A stretch of DNA of 64,000 nucleotides from Actinomycetes bacterium (GTDB taxonomy: Bacteria > Actinomycetota > Acidimicrobiia > Acidimicrobiales > RAAP-2). This document shows positions 25,235-33,791 of the stretch, piece after piece. The position numbers and the translations under genes are program-made. The notes below the pieces were generated by a model. The model was not told where the DNA came from. It saw only the letters and a list, made by a program, of their open reading frames with translations, and did no database searches. The DNA lies in assembly GCA_021823525.1 (NCBI GenBank), contig JAKANY010000006.1:24734-88733 (forward strand). The letters run 5' to 3'. Numbering within the stretch: position 1 is the stretch's first letter; the number at the start of each line of letters is the position of its first letter.

Positions 25235-25240
25235 TAGGGT
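25235..25240 (+). promoter_or_regulatory. -10-like TAGGGT box
   Basis: TAGGGT lies about 45 bases before the second HD-GYP gene in a 98-base spacer. It is one of a set of TAnnnT boxes upstream of genes in this window. No clear -35 element. Confidence 0.3.
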
Positions 25241-25282
25241 GGAGCGCTGGCCAGCGGGGCCGGCCGCGGCGAAAGGGTGAGG

Positions 25283-26830
25283 GTGGACGACAACGCCAGC
25301 CCGATGCGCTCAGAGCGCTACCTCGCCGAGTACCTGGATGTAACGGACATCGGCTTCGTCTACTTTGATGTGCGTGGCGTCGTGCGCGACTGCAACACCG
25401 CGATCGCCCGGCTCTTGCACACTACGACAGACCAACTGATCGGGCTGAGGTTGGGGTCGATGGTGCGCCTGGGCGCGTCGCTGTCCTTTGCGTTCGATGA
25501 TCCGGCAGCCGCCCGAGCATTCGATGGGACGCGAATCTACCGCGGCGCCGTCGTGGGCTTCGTCTTTCCCGACGAGCCGCGCCGGTGGCTCGCGGTCGAC
25601 TCGTACCCGATTGTGAGTGACGGGCAGCTGCGCGGCGTTGTGGCGACACTCACGGACATGACCGCGGCACGTACCAGCGAGCGGATGCTGCGCCTGATGG
25701 CTGACGTCACGCGAACGATTGCCACGTCGCCCAGTCAGGACGACGCCCTGCAGTCATTTGTCGATCGCCTGGCGAGTGTGGGCGAGTTCACGATCGCTTG
25801 GGTCACGGTCGAGAGCGAGCGCGGAGGCGTCGTTGCGCACCGTGCCGGCGAGGTCGCCTATCTCGACGAGGTCTCCTTCGAGGCACCGCCGGATGCACCG
25901 ATCTGGAGAGGTCCCACTCTGCGGGCAATTGGCACGCAGCAGCCCGTGGCCGTGGACGTGGTCGCGCGCGATGCGGACCTGTCACCCTGGCATGAGCGTG
26001 CCGCCTACTTCGGGATCGAGTCCTTTGTGGCGCTGCCGCTCAGTCTCGGGCGCCAGCGTGGGGCCCTGACGATCGCAGCGAAGGACAAGTTTGCTTTCGA
26101 CGCAGTGGTGCTGGCTGAGCTGCGGGCACTGGTCGCCGAGGTCGAACTGCTGGTGGCGCACTCGCGCACGCGCGCCGAGCTAGAGCGTTCGCTGCGCGGG
26201 ACCGTGAGCGCCATGGTGCGCCTCACCGAGATCCGTGACCCCTACACAGCGGGTCACCAGGCGCGCGTGAGCTCCCTCAGCCGTCGCCTTGCGGAGCAAC
26301 TTGGTTGGGGCGCTGATGACGTCGACCTCGTGAGCAGTGCTGCCGCTCTTCACGACGTGGGAAAGATCGCCGTGCCTTCCGAGATCCTGGGTCGCCCTGG
26401 AGCGCTCAGCGCCCTCGAGTTCGAGGCGGTGGCGCGCCACGCCGAGCTCGGTGCTGAAATTGTCGACGAGGCGTCGCTGTCTTCGGTGTACGTGGACGTG
26501 GCGCGCCATCACCATGAGCGCCTGGATGGATCGGGCTATCCCGATGGTCTGGCTGACGGAGCAATCTCACCCTACGCGCGCGTCGTGGCCGTCGCTGATG
26601 TGGTTGAGGCAATGGTGCACCACCGTCCCTACCGGCCCGCGTGGTCGCTCGCCGACGCGCGCGAGGAACTGCGGGGAGGTTCAGGTGTTCTTTACGACTC
26701 CGCGGTTGCCGAGGCCTGCATGTCACTGATCGACGAAGGTTTCGTTTTCGAGGCCAGTTCCGACAGTGGCCCATCGAGCAGCGGCTTGACGGCACCGGCC
26801 GGGACGGCTTCGGAGAAGAGGAAACCCTGA
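25283..26830 (+). CDS. Second PAS-GAF-HD-GYP c-di-GMP phosphodiesterase
   Basis: A 515-residue protein with PAS (about 18-125), GAF (about 135-295) and HD-GYP (about 305-485) domains. HDVGKI (HD at 357-358), HHHERLDGSGYP (GYP at 418-420) and VVAVADVVEAM give a complete active site. The chosen GTG has AAAGGG correctly placed before it; a GTG two codons upstream is too close to the SD. Sequence and layout say it is a diverged copy of the preceding gene. Its last 139 bases, which encode a Ser/Gly-rich tail outside the domain, lie over the 3' end of the convergent GGDEF-EAL gene. Confidence 0.91.
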   Translation: MDDNASPMRSERYLAEYLDVTDIGFVYFDVRGVVRDCNTAIARLLHTTTDQLIGLRLGSMVRLGASLSFAFDDPAAARAFDGTRIYRGAVVGFVFPDEPRRWLAVDSYPIVSDGQLRGVVATLTDMTAARTSERMLRLMADVTRTIATSPSQDDALQSFVDRLASVGEFTIAWVTVESERGGVVAHRAGEVAYLDEVSFEAPPDAPIWRGPTLRAIGTQQPVAVDVVARDADLSPWHERAAYFGIESFVALPLSLGRQRGALTIAAKDKFAFDAVVLAELRALVAEVELLVAHSRTRAELERSLRGTVSAMVRLTEIRDPYTAGHQARVSSLSRRLAEQLGWGADDVDLVSSAAALHDVGKIAVPSEILGRPGALSALEFEAVARHAELGAEIVDEASLSSVYVDVARHHHERLDGSGYPDGLADGAISPYARVVAVADVVEAMVHHRPYRPAWSLADAREELRGGSGVLYDSAVAEACMSLIDEGFVFEASSDSGPSSSGLTAPAGTASEKRKP

Positions 26831-28824
26831 GAGAGGTCGCAGCCAGCGGCCCGTAGTCGCTCGAGATCGTCGGTCGATTCGATGCCCTGGGCCACGACGC
26901 CGATTCCCGTTCGTCGTCCGAGCGTGACGATGAAGTCGACGAGGTCAGCGCCTACGAGGTTGACCTCGGTCGGTCGTACCAGGCTGCGGTCGATCTTCAC
27001 GAAGCGCAAGTCGAGATTGAGAAGTTGGGCCAATGACGCGAGGCCGTCACCAAAGCCGTCGAGAGCGCAGCCCACGCCGAGGGCTCGTAGTTCGTCGATG
27101 ACGAGTGTCGTGCGCGACGCGTCCTCGCGGGCCACGCGCTCGGGGATCTCCAGGATGAGTCGGGCGGGGGCGAGGCCGCTGGCGACGAGTGCGGATCGCA
27201 CGTGCTCAAGCAAGTCGGGCCCGAACAACTGTCGTGCAGACAGATTCACGGTCACGTATGGCCCGGTTGGTTCGTCCGACCAGGCGACTGCGTCGCGTGT
27301 CGCCTCGTGCAGCGCAAAGGCGCCGAGATCGCCGATCAGGTCTGACGACTCGGCGAGTCCGAGGAACTCGGCCGGCGCCACCCAGCCACGCTCGGCGTGT
27401 CTCCAGCGCATCAGCGCTTCGAAGCCCACGACGGTCGTCGAAGTCGCCGCAACGATGGGTTGGTAGTGCATGGCGAGCGACCCATCGGCGAGAGCCTCGC
27501 GTAGCGCGTGCAACTCGCGACCGCGACCGACGTTGAGTTGGTGCAGGCTGGGCGAGTAGACAGCGTAGCGATTTCGTCCGAGACGCTTGGCCTCGTAGAG
27601 GGCGAGGTCCGCCTGCTCAAGCACCGCCACGTCTTCAGACGACTCCACGTCCCACAGTGCGATTCCGATGCTGGCGTGTTGCTCGATCGCGAGCCCCATC
27701 ACCGCCAGGGGCCGCTCCAGCGCGCCCAGCAGGCGTCCGGCGATGTGGCGCACCTGATCAGCTTGGTGCACCCCTTCGACCAGGTATACGAACTCGTCAC
27801 CGCCGAAGCGGCAGAGGGTGTCGGCCGTACGTGCCACCTCCTCGAGTCGGCGCGCCACCGCGATGAGTACCTGATCGCCGACCAGGTGACCATGGAAGTC
27901 GTTGACCTCTTTGAAGTCGTCGAGGTCGACCATCAAGATCGCGCCGAACCCACCTTGGCGGGACACCTTGGCGCGGGCGCGGACCAATCGGTCTTCAAGC
28001 AGCGCCCGGTTGGCGAGTCCGGTGAGCGGGTCGTGCAAGGCCTGGTGAGCCAACTGGGCGGTGAGCGAGCGCTCCTCGGTGACATCACGCTCACTGATCA
28101 CGTTGAACATCAGTCGTCCGTCGGCGTCGTAGGCGGCGCGTCTCGCGACCTCGACCACGAGGATCCGTCCATCCCGGTGCACGTAGCGCTTGACGTAACG
28201 TTCCGCATCAACCTCGCGACGCCGCACCCGTTCCAGTGAGGCTTCGGTGATCCCGAGGTCGAGTGGGTACGTGAACAGCGACGAGTCCTGCCCTAAGAGC
28301 TCCTCCCGCGACCGCCCGAGGAGTTCACAAAAGGCGTCGTTGGCCGCAACGATCTGGTCGCGTTCGTTCGTGAAGACGATGGGGGCGACGGAGATCTCGA
28401 AAGCCAGGCGGTAGCGCAACTCCGAGTCGCTCTCGAGTGCGGTCGCACGCACGTCGCTGAGGTCTCGCACCAAAGCCAGGGTCGCGGGTGCTCCGTCGAT
28501 GCTCACGCGCGAAAGTGCAATATCGACCTCGCGTTCGACTCCCTCGCGCGTGACCAGAACGAGGTGTGTGTGCGATCCGAAGCGTCGGGTGCGCGTCGAA
28601 GTGTCGAAGGCGGCACGCAGGCGTTCGTGTGCGGCGGCCAGCCTCGAGGGCACGAGGCGTTCGAGAGGGCTTCCTATCAGGTCGGCGAGCGGGTACTCGG
28701 TGAGCTGGGCCAGCGCCTCGTTGGCCAAGACGACAGTGCCCCCCTCGTTGACGACGAGGGCACCATCGGGCAGATCCCCTAGCAGCGCTTGCCAGGATCC
28801 TGCGTCTCCTTCCGACACGACCAC
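26692..28824 (-). CDS. PAS-PAS-GGDEF-EAL protein with degenerate EAL site
   Basis: A 710-residue protein: two PAS domains (about 10-125 and 140-255), GGDEF (about 270-430; GGDEF at 341-345, I-site RTAD at 332-335) and EAL (about 450-690). The cyclase looks active. In the EAL domain FEALMRW and VKIDRS remain, but the metal/catalytic motif DDFGTG is DGFGDG (589-594), the AEGVE Glu is Gln (AQGIE, Q646) and EiTE is EIPE. Phosphodiesterase activity is therefore doubtful, and this half may only bind c-di-GMP. It has a GTG start and a 63-base gap from the upstream paralogue. Confidence 0.9.
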   Translation of the reverse strand: MVVSEGDAGSWQALLGDLPDGALVVNEGGTVVLANEALAQLTEYPLADLIGSPLERLVPSRLAAAHERLRAAFDTSTRTRRFGSHTHLVLVTREGVEREVDIALSRVSIDGAPATLALVRDLSDVRATALESDSELRYRLAFEISVAPIVFTNERDQIVAANDAFCELLGRSREELLGQDSSLFTYPLDLGITEASLERVRRREVDAERYVKRYVHRDGRILVVEVARRAAYDADGRLMFNVISERDVTEERSLTAQLAHQALHDPLTGLANRALLEDRLVRARAKVSRQGGFGAILMVDLDDFKEVNDFHGHLVGDQVLIAVARRLEEVARTADTLCRFGGDEFVYLVEGVHQADQVRHIAGRLLGALERPLAVMGLAIEQHASIGIALWDVESSEDVAVLEQADLALYEAKRLGRNRYAVYSPSLHQLNVGRGRELHALREALADGSLAMHYQPIVAATSTTVVGFEALMRWRHAERGWVAPAEFLGLAESSDLIGDLGAFALHEATRDAVAWSDEPTGPYVTVNLSARQLFGPDLLEHVRSALVASGLAPARLILEIPERVAREDASRTTLVIDELRALGVGCALDGFGDGLASLAQLLNLDLRFVKIDRSLVRPTEVNLVGADLVDFIVTLGRRTGIGVVAQGIESTDDLERLRAAGCDLSQGFLFSEAVPAGAVKPLLDGPLSELASKTKPSSISDMQASATAES

Positions 28825-28887
28825 GCGTGACCGCCTTCGTCTCGTGGCACCGTCGCTCCGGCGGCGTCGGCCCAGCGTACCAGCGCG

Positions 28888-31800
28888 CTAGCGCGTGGTT
28901 GGGGAGTCGTTGACCAAGCCTTGGACAAGGCGGGTCCATTCCCTGGGTCGCCGCGCAGCGAGGAGCGGGACCTCATCGGCGGGCACCGCGGGTGAGAAGA
29001 GGAAGCCCTGTGCGAACGAGCAGCCAAGCCGCCGCAGGCGCTTCAACTGATCGAAGGTCTCGACACCTTCTGCCAGGGTCGCGACGCCCAGGTCGTGTCC
29101 GAGGGCGACGACCGCATCGAGCACGATGTCGCCACTCTCACCCTCGTCGAGGAAGGAGCGGTCAATCTTGACCATTCGTGGGTCCAGTCCGAGGAGGTAG
29201 GAGAGTGATGAGTGGCCCGTGCCGAAGTCGTCGAGTGCGAGGCCCACGCCCAGCCGGTGCAGAGCGGCGACGATTCGACGGGTCGCCGCCAGGTCCGCCA
29301 TCGCGACGCTCTCGGTCACTTCGAGGACGAGGCGGTCAGCCGTGAGCCCGTGCCGCGCCAAAGTCGCCTCGACCAGGTCGGGAAGCCACCGATCACGGAA
29401 CTGATGTCCCGAGAGATTCACCGATACGAAAGGGGCGGAGCCTGATGCACGCGACCACTCAACGGCGTGGGCTACCGCGTCGTCCAAGGCCTGGACCCCG
29501 AGTTCCATGATGAGATCGCTCTGCTCGGCGATCGGGATGAAAGCGGTCGGCGAGATCCAGCCTGCGGCCGTGGGCCAGCGGGCCAGCGCCTCAAAGCCAA
29601 CGACCTGCAACGAGGCGATCGAGACAATGGGTTGGTAGTGGAAGCAGAGGTCGCCGTGGCGAACGGCCCGCTCGAGGTTCTGGGCAAGGGTGAACTCGCG
29701 GCTTGCGTGCGTGCCCAGGTCTGGAGCGTAGAAGGCGACGCGACCGCGGTGTCGGCGCTTGGCCTCGTACATTGCGAGGTCCGCCCGACCTATGACGTCG
29801 GACCACACGGGGAGGTCGGGATCCACCAGGGCCACGCCCACCGAGGCCCGCTGGTGGAGGGTGACCCCGCCAAGGGCGAACGGTTCGTCGAACACGCCGA
29901 GAAGGCGCTCAGCAATGGAGCGGACCTCGTCGGGACTGCCCAGGGGCGCAGCCAGGTACAAGAACTCGTCGCCACCCATGCGCGAGAGCGTGTCGGTCGC
30001 TCGTGTCACGAGCTCGAGCCGACGTGCGATTCCGATGAGCAGTCGATCGCCGACCTGGTGCCCGTAGGTATCGTTGACGCCCTTGAAATCATCGAGATCG
30101 ACCAGCAGCACCGCCGCGTAAGCGGGGCGTCCGTCGTGGACGCGTCGGAGTCTCTCCTCGAAAAGGGTTCGATTCGCGAGCCCTGTGAGTGGATCATGGA
30201 GCGCGCGATGGCGCAGCTGCTCGGCCAGTGCACGCTCCTCGGTCACATCGAGCTCGGATGCGATGAAATAGGCAATTCGCCCCTCGTCATCACGCACTGC
30301 TGACTTGAGGACGTCGACGGTCACGGTGCGGCCGTCGCTGCGCACGAAGCGTTTGGAGTACCGCACCTGCTCCTCGCCCTTTTGGAGGCGCGTTCGTGCG
30401 GCAGCGGCCAGCCTCCGGTCGTCGGGGTGGGTGAACCACGTGGTGTCGCGGCCGATCAGTTCATCGGGCTCATAGCCCACGAGCGTGCTGAAGGCCGCAT
30501 TTACCTCCAGCACGTGATCGTCGAGACCCGTGAAGACCATGGGAGCCATGTTCTGATGAAAGGCCAGTCGGAAACGCTCTTCTGACTCGCGCAGATGGCG
30601 CTCAGACGCTTGGCGCGCTCCCTCGGAACGGCGGGCGTCCTCAAGGGCGTAAGTCGCTTCACGAGTGGACATGACGAAGGCCAGTGCGAGTTCGGCTTCG
30701 TGAACGATCTCCTCGAGCCCGAGGCACTCAGCCTCGTCGAAGGCACCCACTTCTCGCTCATACACGTTGAGGGCGGCCAATCCCTCGGGCAAGCGAAGCG
30801 CCAGAGCCACCGAGCTCCGCAGCCCCGCTGAACCCGCTCGGTCATGCCAAGGGGCCATGATCGGATCGCGAAGGACGTCGCTATGAACCTGACGTTGACC
30901 TGTGCGCAGCGCGCTCAAGGTCGGTCCTTGCTGTGCTGCCGACCGGTGCCAGGTCGACGTCTCGGGAATGTACTGAGTCACACCCGCGGCCGCAACAACC
31001 TCCAGGTTGTTGCCGTCCAACGTTGCGACCCAGGCTAAGGGATAGGCGCCTGCTTCGACGAGCGTGTCGCAGAGTTGGTTGAGGTAGTCCCGCTCGTCAT
31101 GGGCGAGGCGCGCGATGCGGTGGACTGCGGACAGCAGCGTCAGGAACCGGTCGCGTTGGACTAGCGCGGAGACGTCACGGACGGAGACGACAAAGCGCCG
31201 CGAACCCGTCGCAGCGGCGAGGACGGACTTCTGGACCTCGACGCTGACCACGCGCCCATCACCACGTCGGTATCTCTTCTGGTAGCGCACCTCGGACGTA
31301 GTCGCGCGAACGAGCTGCTCGTGGTGGCGGCGAGCGATGCCCCGATCCTCCTCGTGTGTGAAGGCATCCGTCGTGCCACCGAGGATCTGCGAGAGCGGGA
31401 GACCGACGAGTTCGCAGAACGCCCCGTTGGCAAAGACGATCTGGTCGTCCTTGTCGGTGAAGAGCATCGGGGCCATGGTGCTGGTGAGGGCGTGATGATA
31501 AAGGTCTTCGCTCGCGGCAAGTGCGAGGGTGCGCTGGGCACGACGGACGCACTCGGGCAGGTCCTCGCGCTCGCGTGCGTTGGCGCCCGCCACCACGTGC
31601 CAGGGCACGCCGTCGAGGTCCACGGAGGTCCACGCCAACCAGACCTCACCTACCGCGCCGCCGGGGCCCCGAAGCGTCGTTACCACCGGGGTGAGGTCCT
31701 GGTCCGAACCACTTGGGGCACGCGCGGAGAGTCTTTCGGAGGTAACGGCGAACGCGGCGTGGGAGACGAGTTCCCCGAGGTGACGACCCCGCAGGTCCGC

Positions 31801-31935
31801 GGGGTCCCAGCGGGCGAGCGCCGCAATCGCACTGCCCGCTACGGCGATCCTACCCCGGTCGTCGCAGAGTGCGATTTCGGGCCCGAGCAGGCCGTGCAGT
31901 GCGGGCCAGGGAGCAGGGATGTGCTGGGGAGCCAC
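28888..31935 (-). CDS. Large multi-sensor PAS/GAF-GGDEF-EAL protein
   Basis: A 1015-residue protein. In order: a weak PAS-like region, a PAS with PAC (about 140-265), a GAF (about 270-420) of the same kind as in the HD-GYP genes, a PAS with PAC (about 445-565), GGDEF (about 570-735; GGDEF at 654-658, I-site RATD at 645-648) and EAL (about 755-1000). The EAL site is canonical (FEALARW, EVTESVA, LDDFGTGHSSL, VKIDRSF, LAEGVET), unlike its downstream neighbour, so both activities are likely. No membrane segment is seen, hence cytoplasmic. It ends three bases after the RidA-hydrolase gene starts a new leftward unit; start codon is GTG. Confidence 0.92.
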   Translation of the reverse strand: MAPQHIPAPWPALHGLLGPEIALCDDRGRIAVAGSAIAALARWDPADLRGRHLGELVSHAAFAVTSERLSARAPSGSDQDLTPVVTTLRGPGGAVGEVWLAWTSVDLDGVPWHVVAGANAREREDLPECVRRAQRTLALAASEDLYHHALTSTMAPMLFTDKDDQIVFANGAFCELVGLPLSQILGGTTDAFTHEEDRGIARRHHEQLVRATTSEVRYQKRYRRGDGRVVSVEVQKSVLAAATGSRRFVVSVRDVSALVQRDRFLTLLSAVHRIARLAHDERDYLNQLCDTLVEAGAYPLAWVATLDGNNLEVVAAAGVTQYIPETSTWHRSAAQQGPTLSALRTGQRQVHSDVLRDPIMAPWHDRAGSAGLRSSVALALRLPEGLAALNVYEREVGAFDEAECLGLEEIVHEAELALAFVMSTREATYALEDARRSEGARQASERHLRESEERFRLAFHQNMAPMVFTGLDDHVLEVNAAFSTLVGYEPDELIGRDTTWFTHPDDRRLAAAARTRLQKGEEQVRYSKRFVRSDGRTVTVDVLKSAVRDDEGRIAYFIASELDVTEERALAEQLRHRALHDPLTGLANRTLFEERLRRVHDGRPAYAAVLLVDLDDFKGVNDTYGHQVGDRLLIGIARRLELVTRATDTLSRMGGDEFLYLAAPLGSPDEVRSIAERLLGVFDEPFALGGVTLHQRASVGVALVDPDLPVWSDVIGRADLAMYEAKRRHRGRVAFYAPDLGTHASREFTLAQNLERAVRHGDLCFHYQPIVSIASLQVVGFEALARWPTAAGWISPTAFIPIAEQSDLIMELGVQALDDAVAHAVEWSRASGSAPFVSVNLSGHQFRDRWLPDLVEATLARHGLTADRLVLEVTESVAMADLAATRRIVAALHRLGVGLALDDFGTGHSSLSYLLGLDPRMVKIDRSFLDEGESGDIVLDAVVALGHDLGVATLAEGVETFDQLKRLRRLGCSFAQGFLFSPAVPADEVPLLAARRPREWTRLVQGLVNDSPTTR

Positions 31936-31938
31936 GAG

Positions 31939-33138
31939 TCAGCGAAGCTCCCCGAGGGTTTTCTCGTCGATACGGTCCAACGCGCGCTGGAAGTCGCGTA
32001 CCGCCTGGTTCCACGAGTCGGGCTCTTCGAAGTAGGCCGAGTGGCCCGCATCGGCGATCTCCACCAAGCGTCCGTCGGGGAGCGCGTCGGCAACGGCGCG
32101 CAGCGCCGCGGGAGTGAAGAGGGTGTCACGGTCACCGGCCACGACCAGCACCGGCATCGTGAGCGAGGCGGCGATGTCTGTGCCGTAGGTGGTGCGCGCG
32201 AGGCGCTCGAGCATCACCATCGGGTCGACGCTGCCCATGCGGCCCACCATCTGGTACAGGTGCGCGAGCGCGGGCTCGCGGTGGCGGAAGTCGGCTGAGA
32301 GTGCGGGGTGCTCGCCGAGCACGCCGCGTTCGGGGGTGCGCGCGGCGCTGCGCGCCAGGGCGGCCGCCACGGGATCGGTGACGATCCCGCCGATCGAGTC
32401 GGTGAGCACCAGGGAGCGCGCGACGCGCGGGCGCGCCAGCGCAGCCCCGACGGCGGTCCATCCCCCCATCGACTGGCCGACCAGGTCGGCGCGTTCGACG
32501 TCGAGCTCGTCGAGCACCGCGAGCAGGTCACCGGCGGCGACCTCGGGGCCCGAGACCTCCGCGTGGTCGCTCGAGCGGCCGTAGCCGCGGTGGTCCCAGC
32601 TGATCACCGGCCGCTCGTGGGCCAGGGCGTGGACCTGCTGGAACCACGAGGCGTGGTTCGATCCGGCGCCGTGGCACAGGACGACGGGCGTGGCGTCGCC
32701 CGCGCCGACGACTTCGTAGTAGAGGCTCTCGCCGTCGTGGTGGACGAACCCGGTGCGCCGCACCAGCTCGCCCGGGCGGGCGTCGCGGCGCCGGTGGGCC
32801 ACGACCTCGAAGGCGACGTGTGTCCCGCGTGGGGCGCGGGTGGGCGCGAGCGTGCGCCGCGGCGCCGCACCGGCGAAGTGCTCGTGGTACGAGGCGTCGA
32901 CGGCCTCCTCGTCGGCCGGGTCGGCCAGATGGGCGATGACCAGATCGACGTCGTGCCACGAGAGCCCGTCGGCGATGAGCGTCCGGCCGAGCGCCGCGAG
33001 GGCAGCGCTCGTCTCGGCGGCCAGATCGGCGCCGGGTGCACTCGTGGGCGCGATCCAGACCAGGTCGCCCGCCTCGTGCAGGGTCGCACGCGAGCCCGCC
33101 TTCGTGGTGGCGGGGGAGATGCGCGTCATCGTGCTCAT
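31939..33138 (-). CDS. RidA-like domain fused to alpha/beta hydrolase
   Basis: A 399-residue fusion. Residues 1-118 follow the RidA/YjgF pattern (SAALAALGRTLIADGLSWHDV, then PRRTLAPT with the conserved Arg and AFEVVAHRR with the conserved Glu at 111). Residues about 130-395 are an alpha/beta hydrolase with oxyanion loop HGAGSNHASW, nucleophile elbow GQSMGG (Ser223), acid VVAGDRD and base AGHSAYF. RidA enzymes hydrolyse reactive imines and enamines; the hydrolase half may act on esters or C-C bonds of a related product. The ATG at 33136-33138 opens MSTMTRIS; frame extension upstream is a shadow. Confidence 0.8.
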   Translation of the reverse strand: MSTMTRISPATTKAGSRATLHEAGDLVWIAPTSAPGADLAAETSAALAALGRTLIADGLSWHDVDLVIAHLADPADEEAVDASYHEHFAGAAPRRTLAPTRAPRGTHVAFEVVAHRRRDARPGELVRRTGFVHHDGESLYYEVVGAGDATPVVLCHGAGSNHASWFQQVHALAHERPVISWDHRGYGRSSDHAEVSGPEVAAGDLLAVLDELDVERADLVGQSMGGWTAVGAALARPRVARSLVLTDSIGGIVTDPVAAALARSAARTPERGVLGEHPALSADFRHREPALAHLYQMVGRMGSVDPMVMLERLARTTYGTDIAASLTMPVLVVAGDRDTLFTPAALRAVADALPDGRLVEIADAGHSAYFEEPDSWNQAVRDFQRALDRIDEKTLGELR

Positions 33139-33204
33139 CCTGCCACGTGCACCTCGGCGCGAACAGTCCGGCACGCGGCCGCGCGACGGTGTAGACCAGG
33201 CAGC

Positions 33205-33741
33205 GTGACGATGATGCGCATCAGGCGTGGACGCGGTCGCGGCGTGCTCGCCGCACTGGTCATGGCGCTTACCCTGCCTCTGGCGGGCCCGCTCGTCGCG
33301 GGTGCGGCCGCGCCGCCGTCGTGTCGCAGCGCGCAGCTCGCGGCACGCGTCGGCGTCCCCCAGGGTGCCGCCGGGACGATCTTCTACCCGCTGGTGCTGA
33401 CCAACCGCGGGGCGACGTGCGTGCTCTGGGGCCTGCCGCACGTCCAGCCCGTAGGCAGGGCCCCGCACCGGCCCGTGGGCCCGCCGGCGCGCAACGCCAG
33501 CGTGGGGCAGTTCCCCGCGCGCCACACCCTGGTCCACGGAGCCAGTGTCGCGTCCGCCTTCGGGGTGAGCGAGGTGGGCAACTACCCACCGGCCCGGTGC
33601 CGGGCGGCACCCGCGAGCGGCGTCGTGGTGTCGCTCGCCCCATTCCTCACGCCGCGCTACCTGGCCCTGCGCATCGCCGTATGCACCCGCGTGGCGAGCA
33701 CCAGTATCCGCCTGCCCGTCCCGGGGGTCACCGGAGCCTGA
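33205..33741 (+). CDS. Secreted DUF4232 domain protein
   Basis: A 178-residue exported protein. A basic head (MRIRRGRGRG) and hydrophobic core (VLAALVMALTLPLAG) end in a likely signal peptidase site after AGAAA. The mature part PPSCRSAQLAARVGV...TIFYPLVLTNRGATCVLWGLPHVQPV is the DUF4232 pattern, a beta-sandwich domain common in actinobacterial exported proteins; Cys pairs suggest disulfides. Function is unknown. The GTG start could instead be the ATG two codons on. Confidence 0.72.
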   Translation: MTMMRIRRGRGRGVLAALVMALTLPLAGPLVAGAAAPPSCRSAQLAARVGVPQGAAGTIFYPLVLTNRGATCVLWGLPHVQPVGRAPHRPVGPPARNASVGQFPARHTLVHGASVASAFGVSEVGNYPPARCRAAPASGVVVSLAPFLTPRYLALRIAVCTRVASTSIRLPVPGVTGA

Positions 33742-33791
33742 CGGCGCACACCCTGGCGACCTACCATCGGGCCTGGAAGAAGGAGACCACC

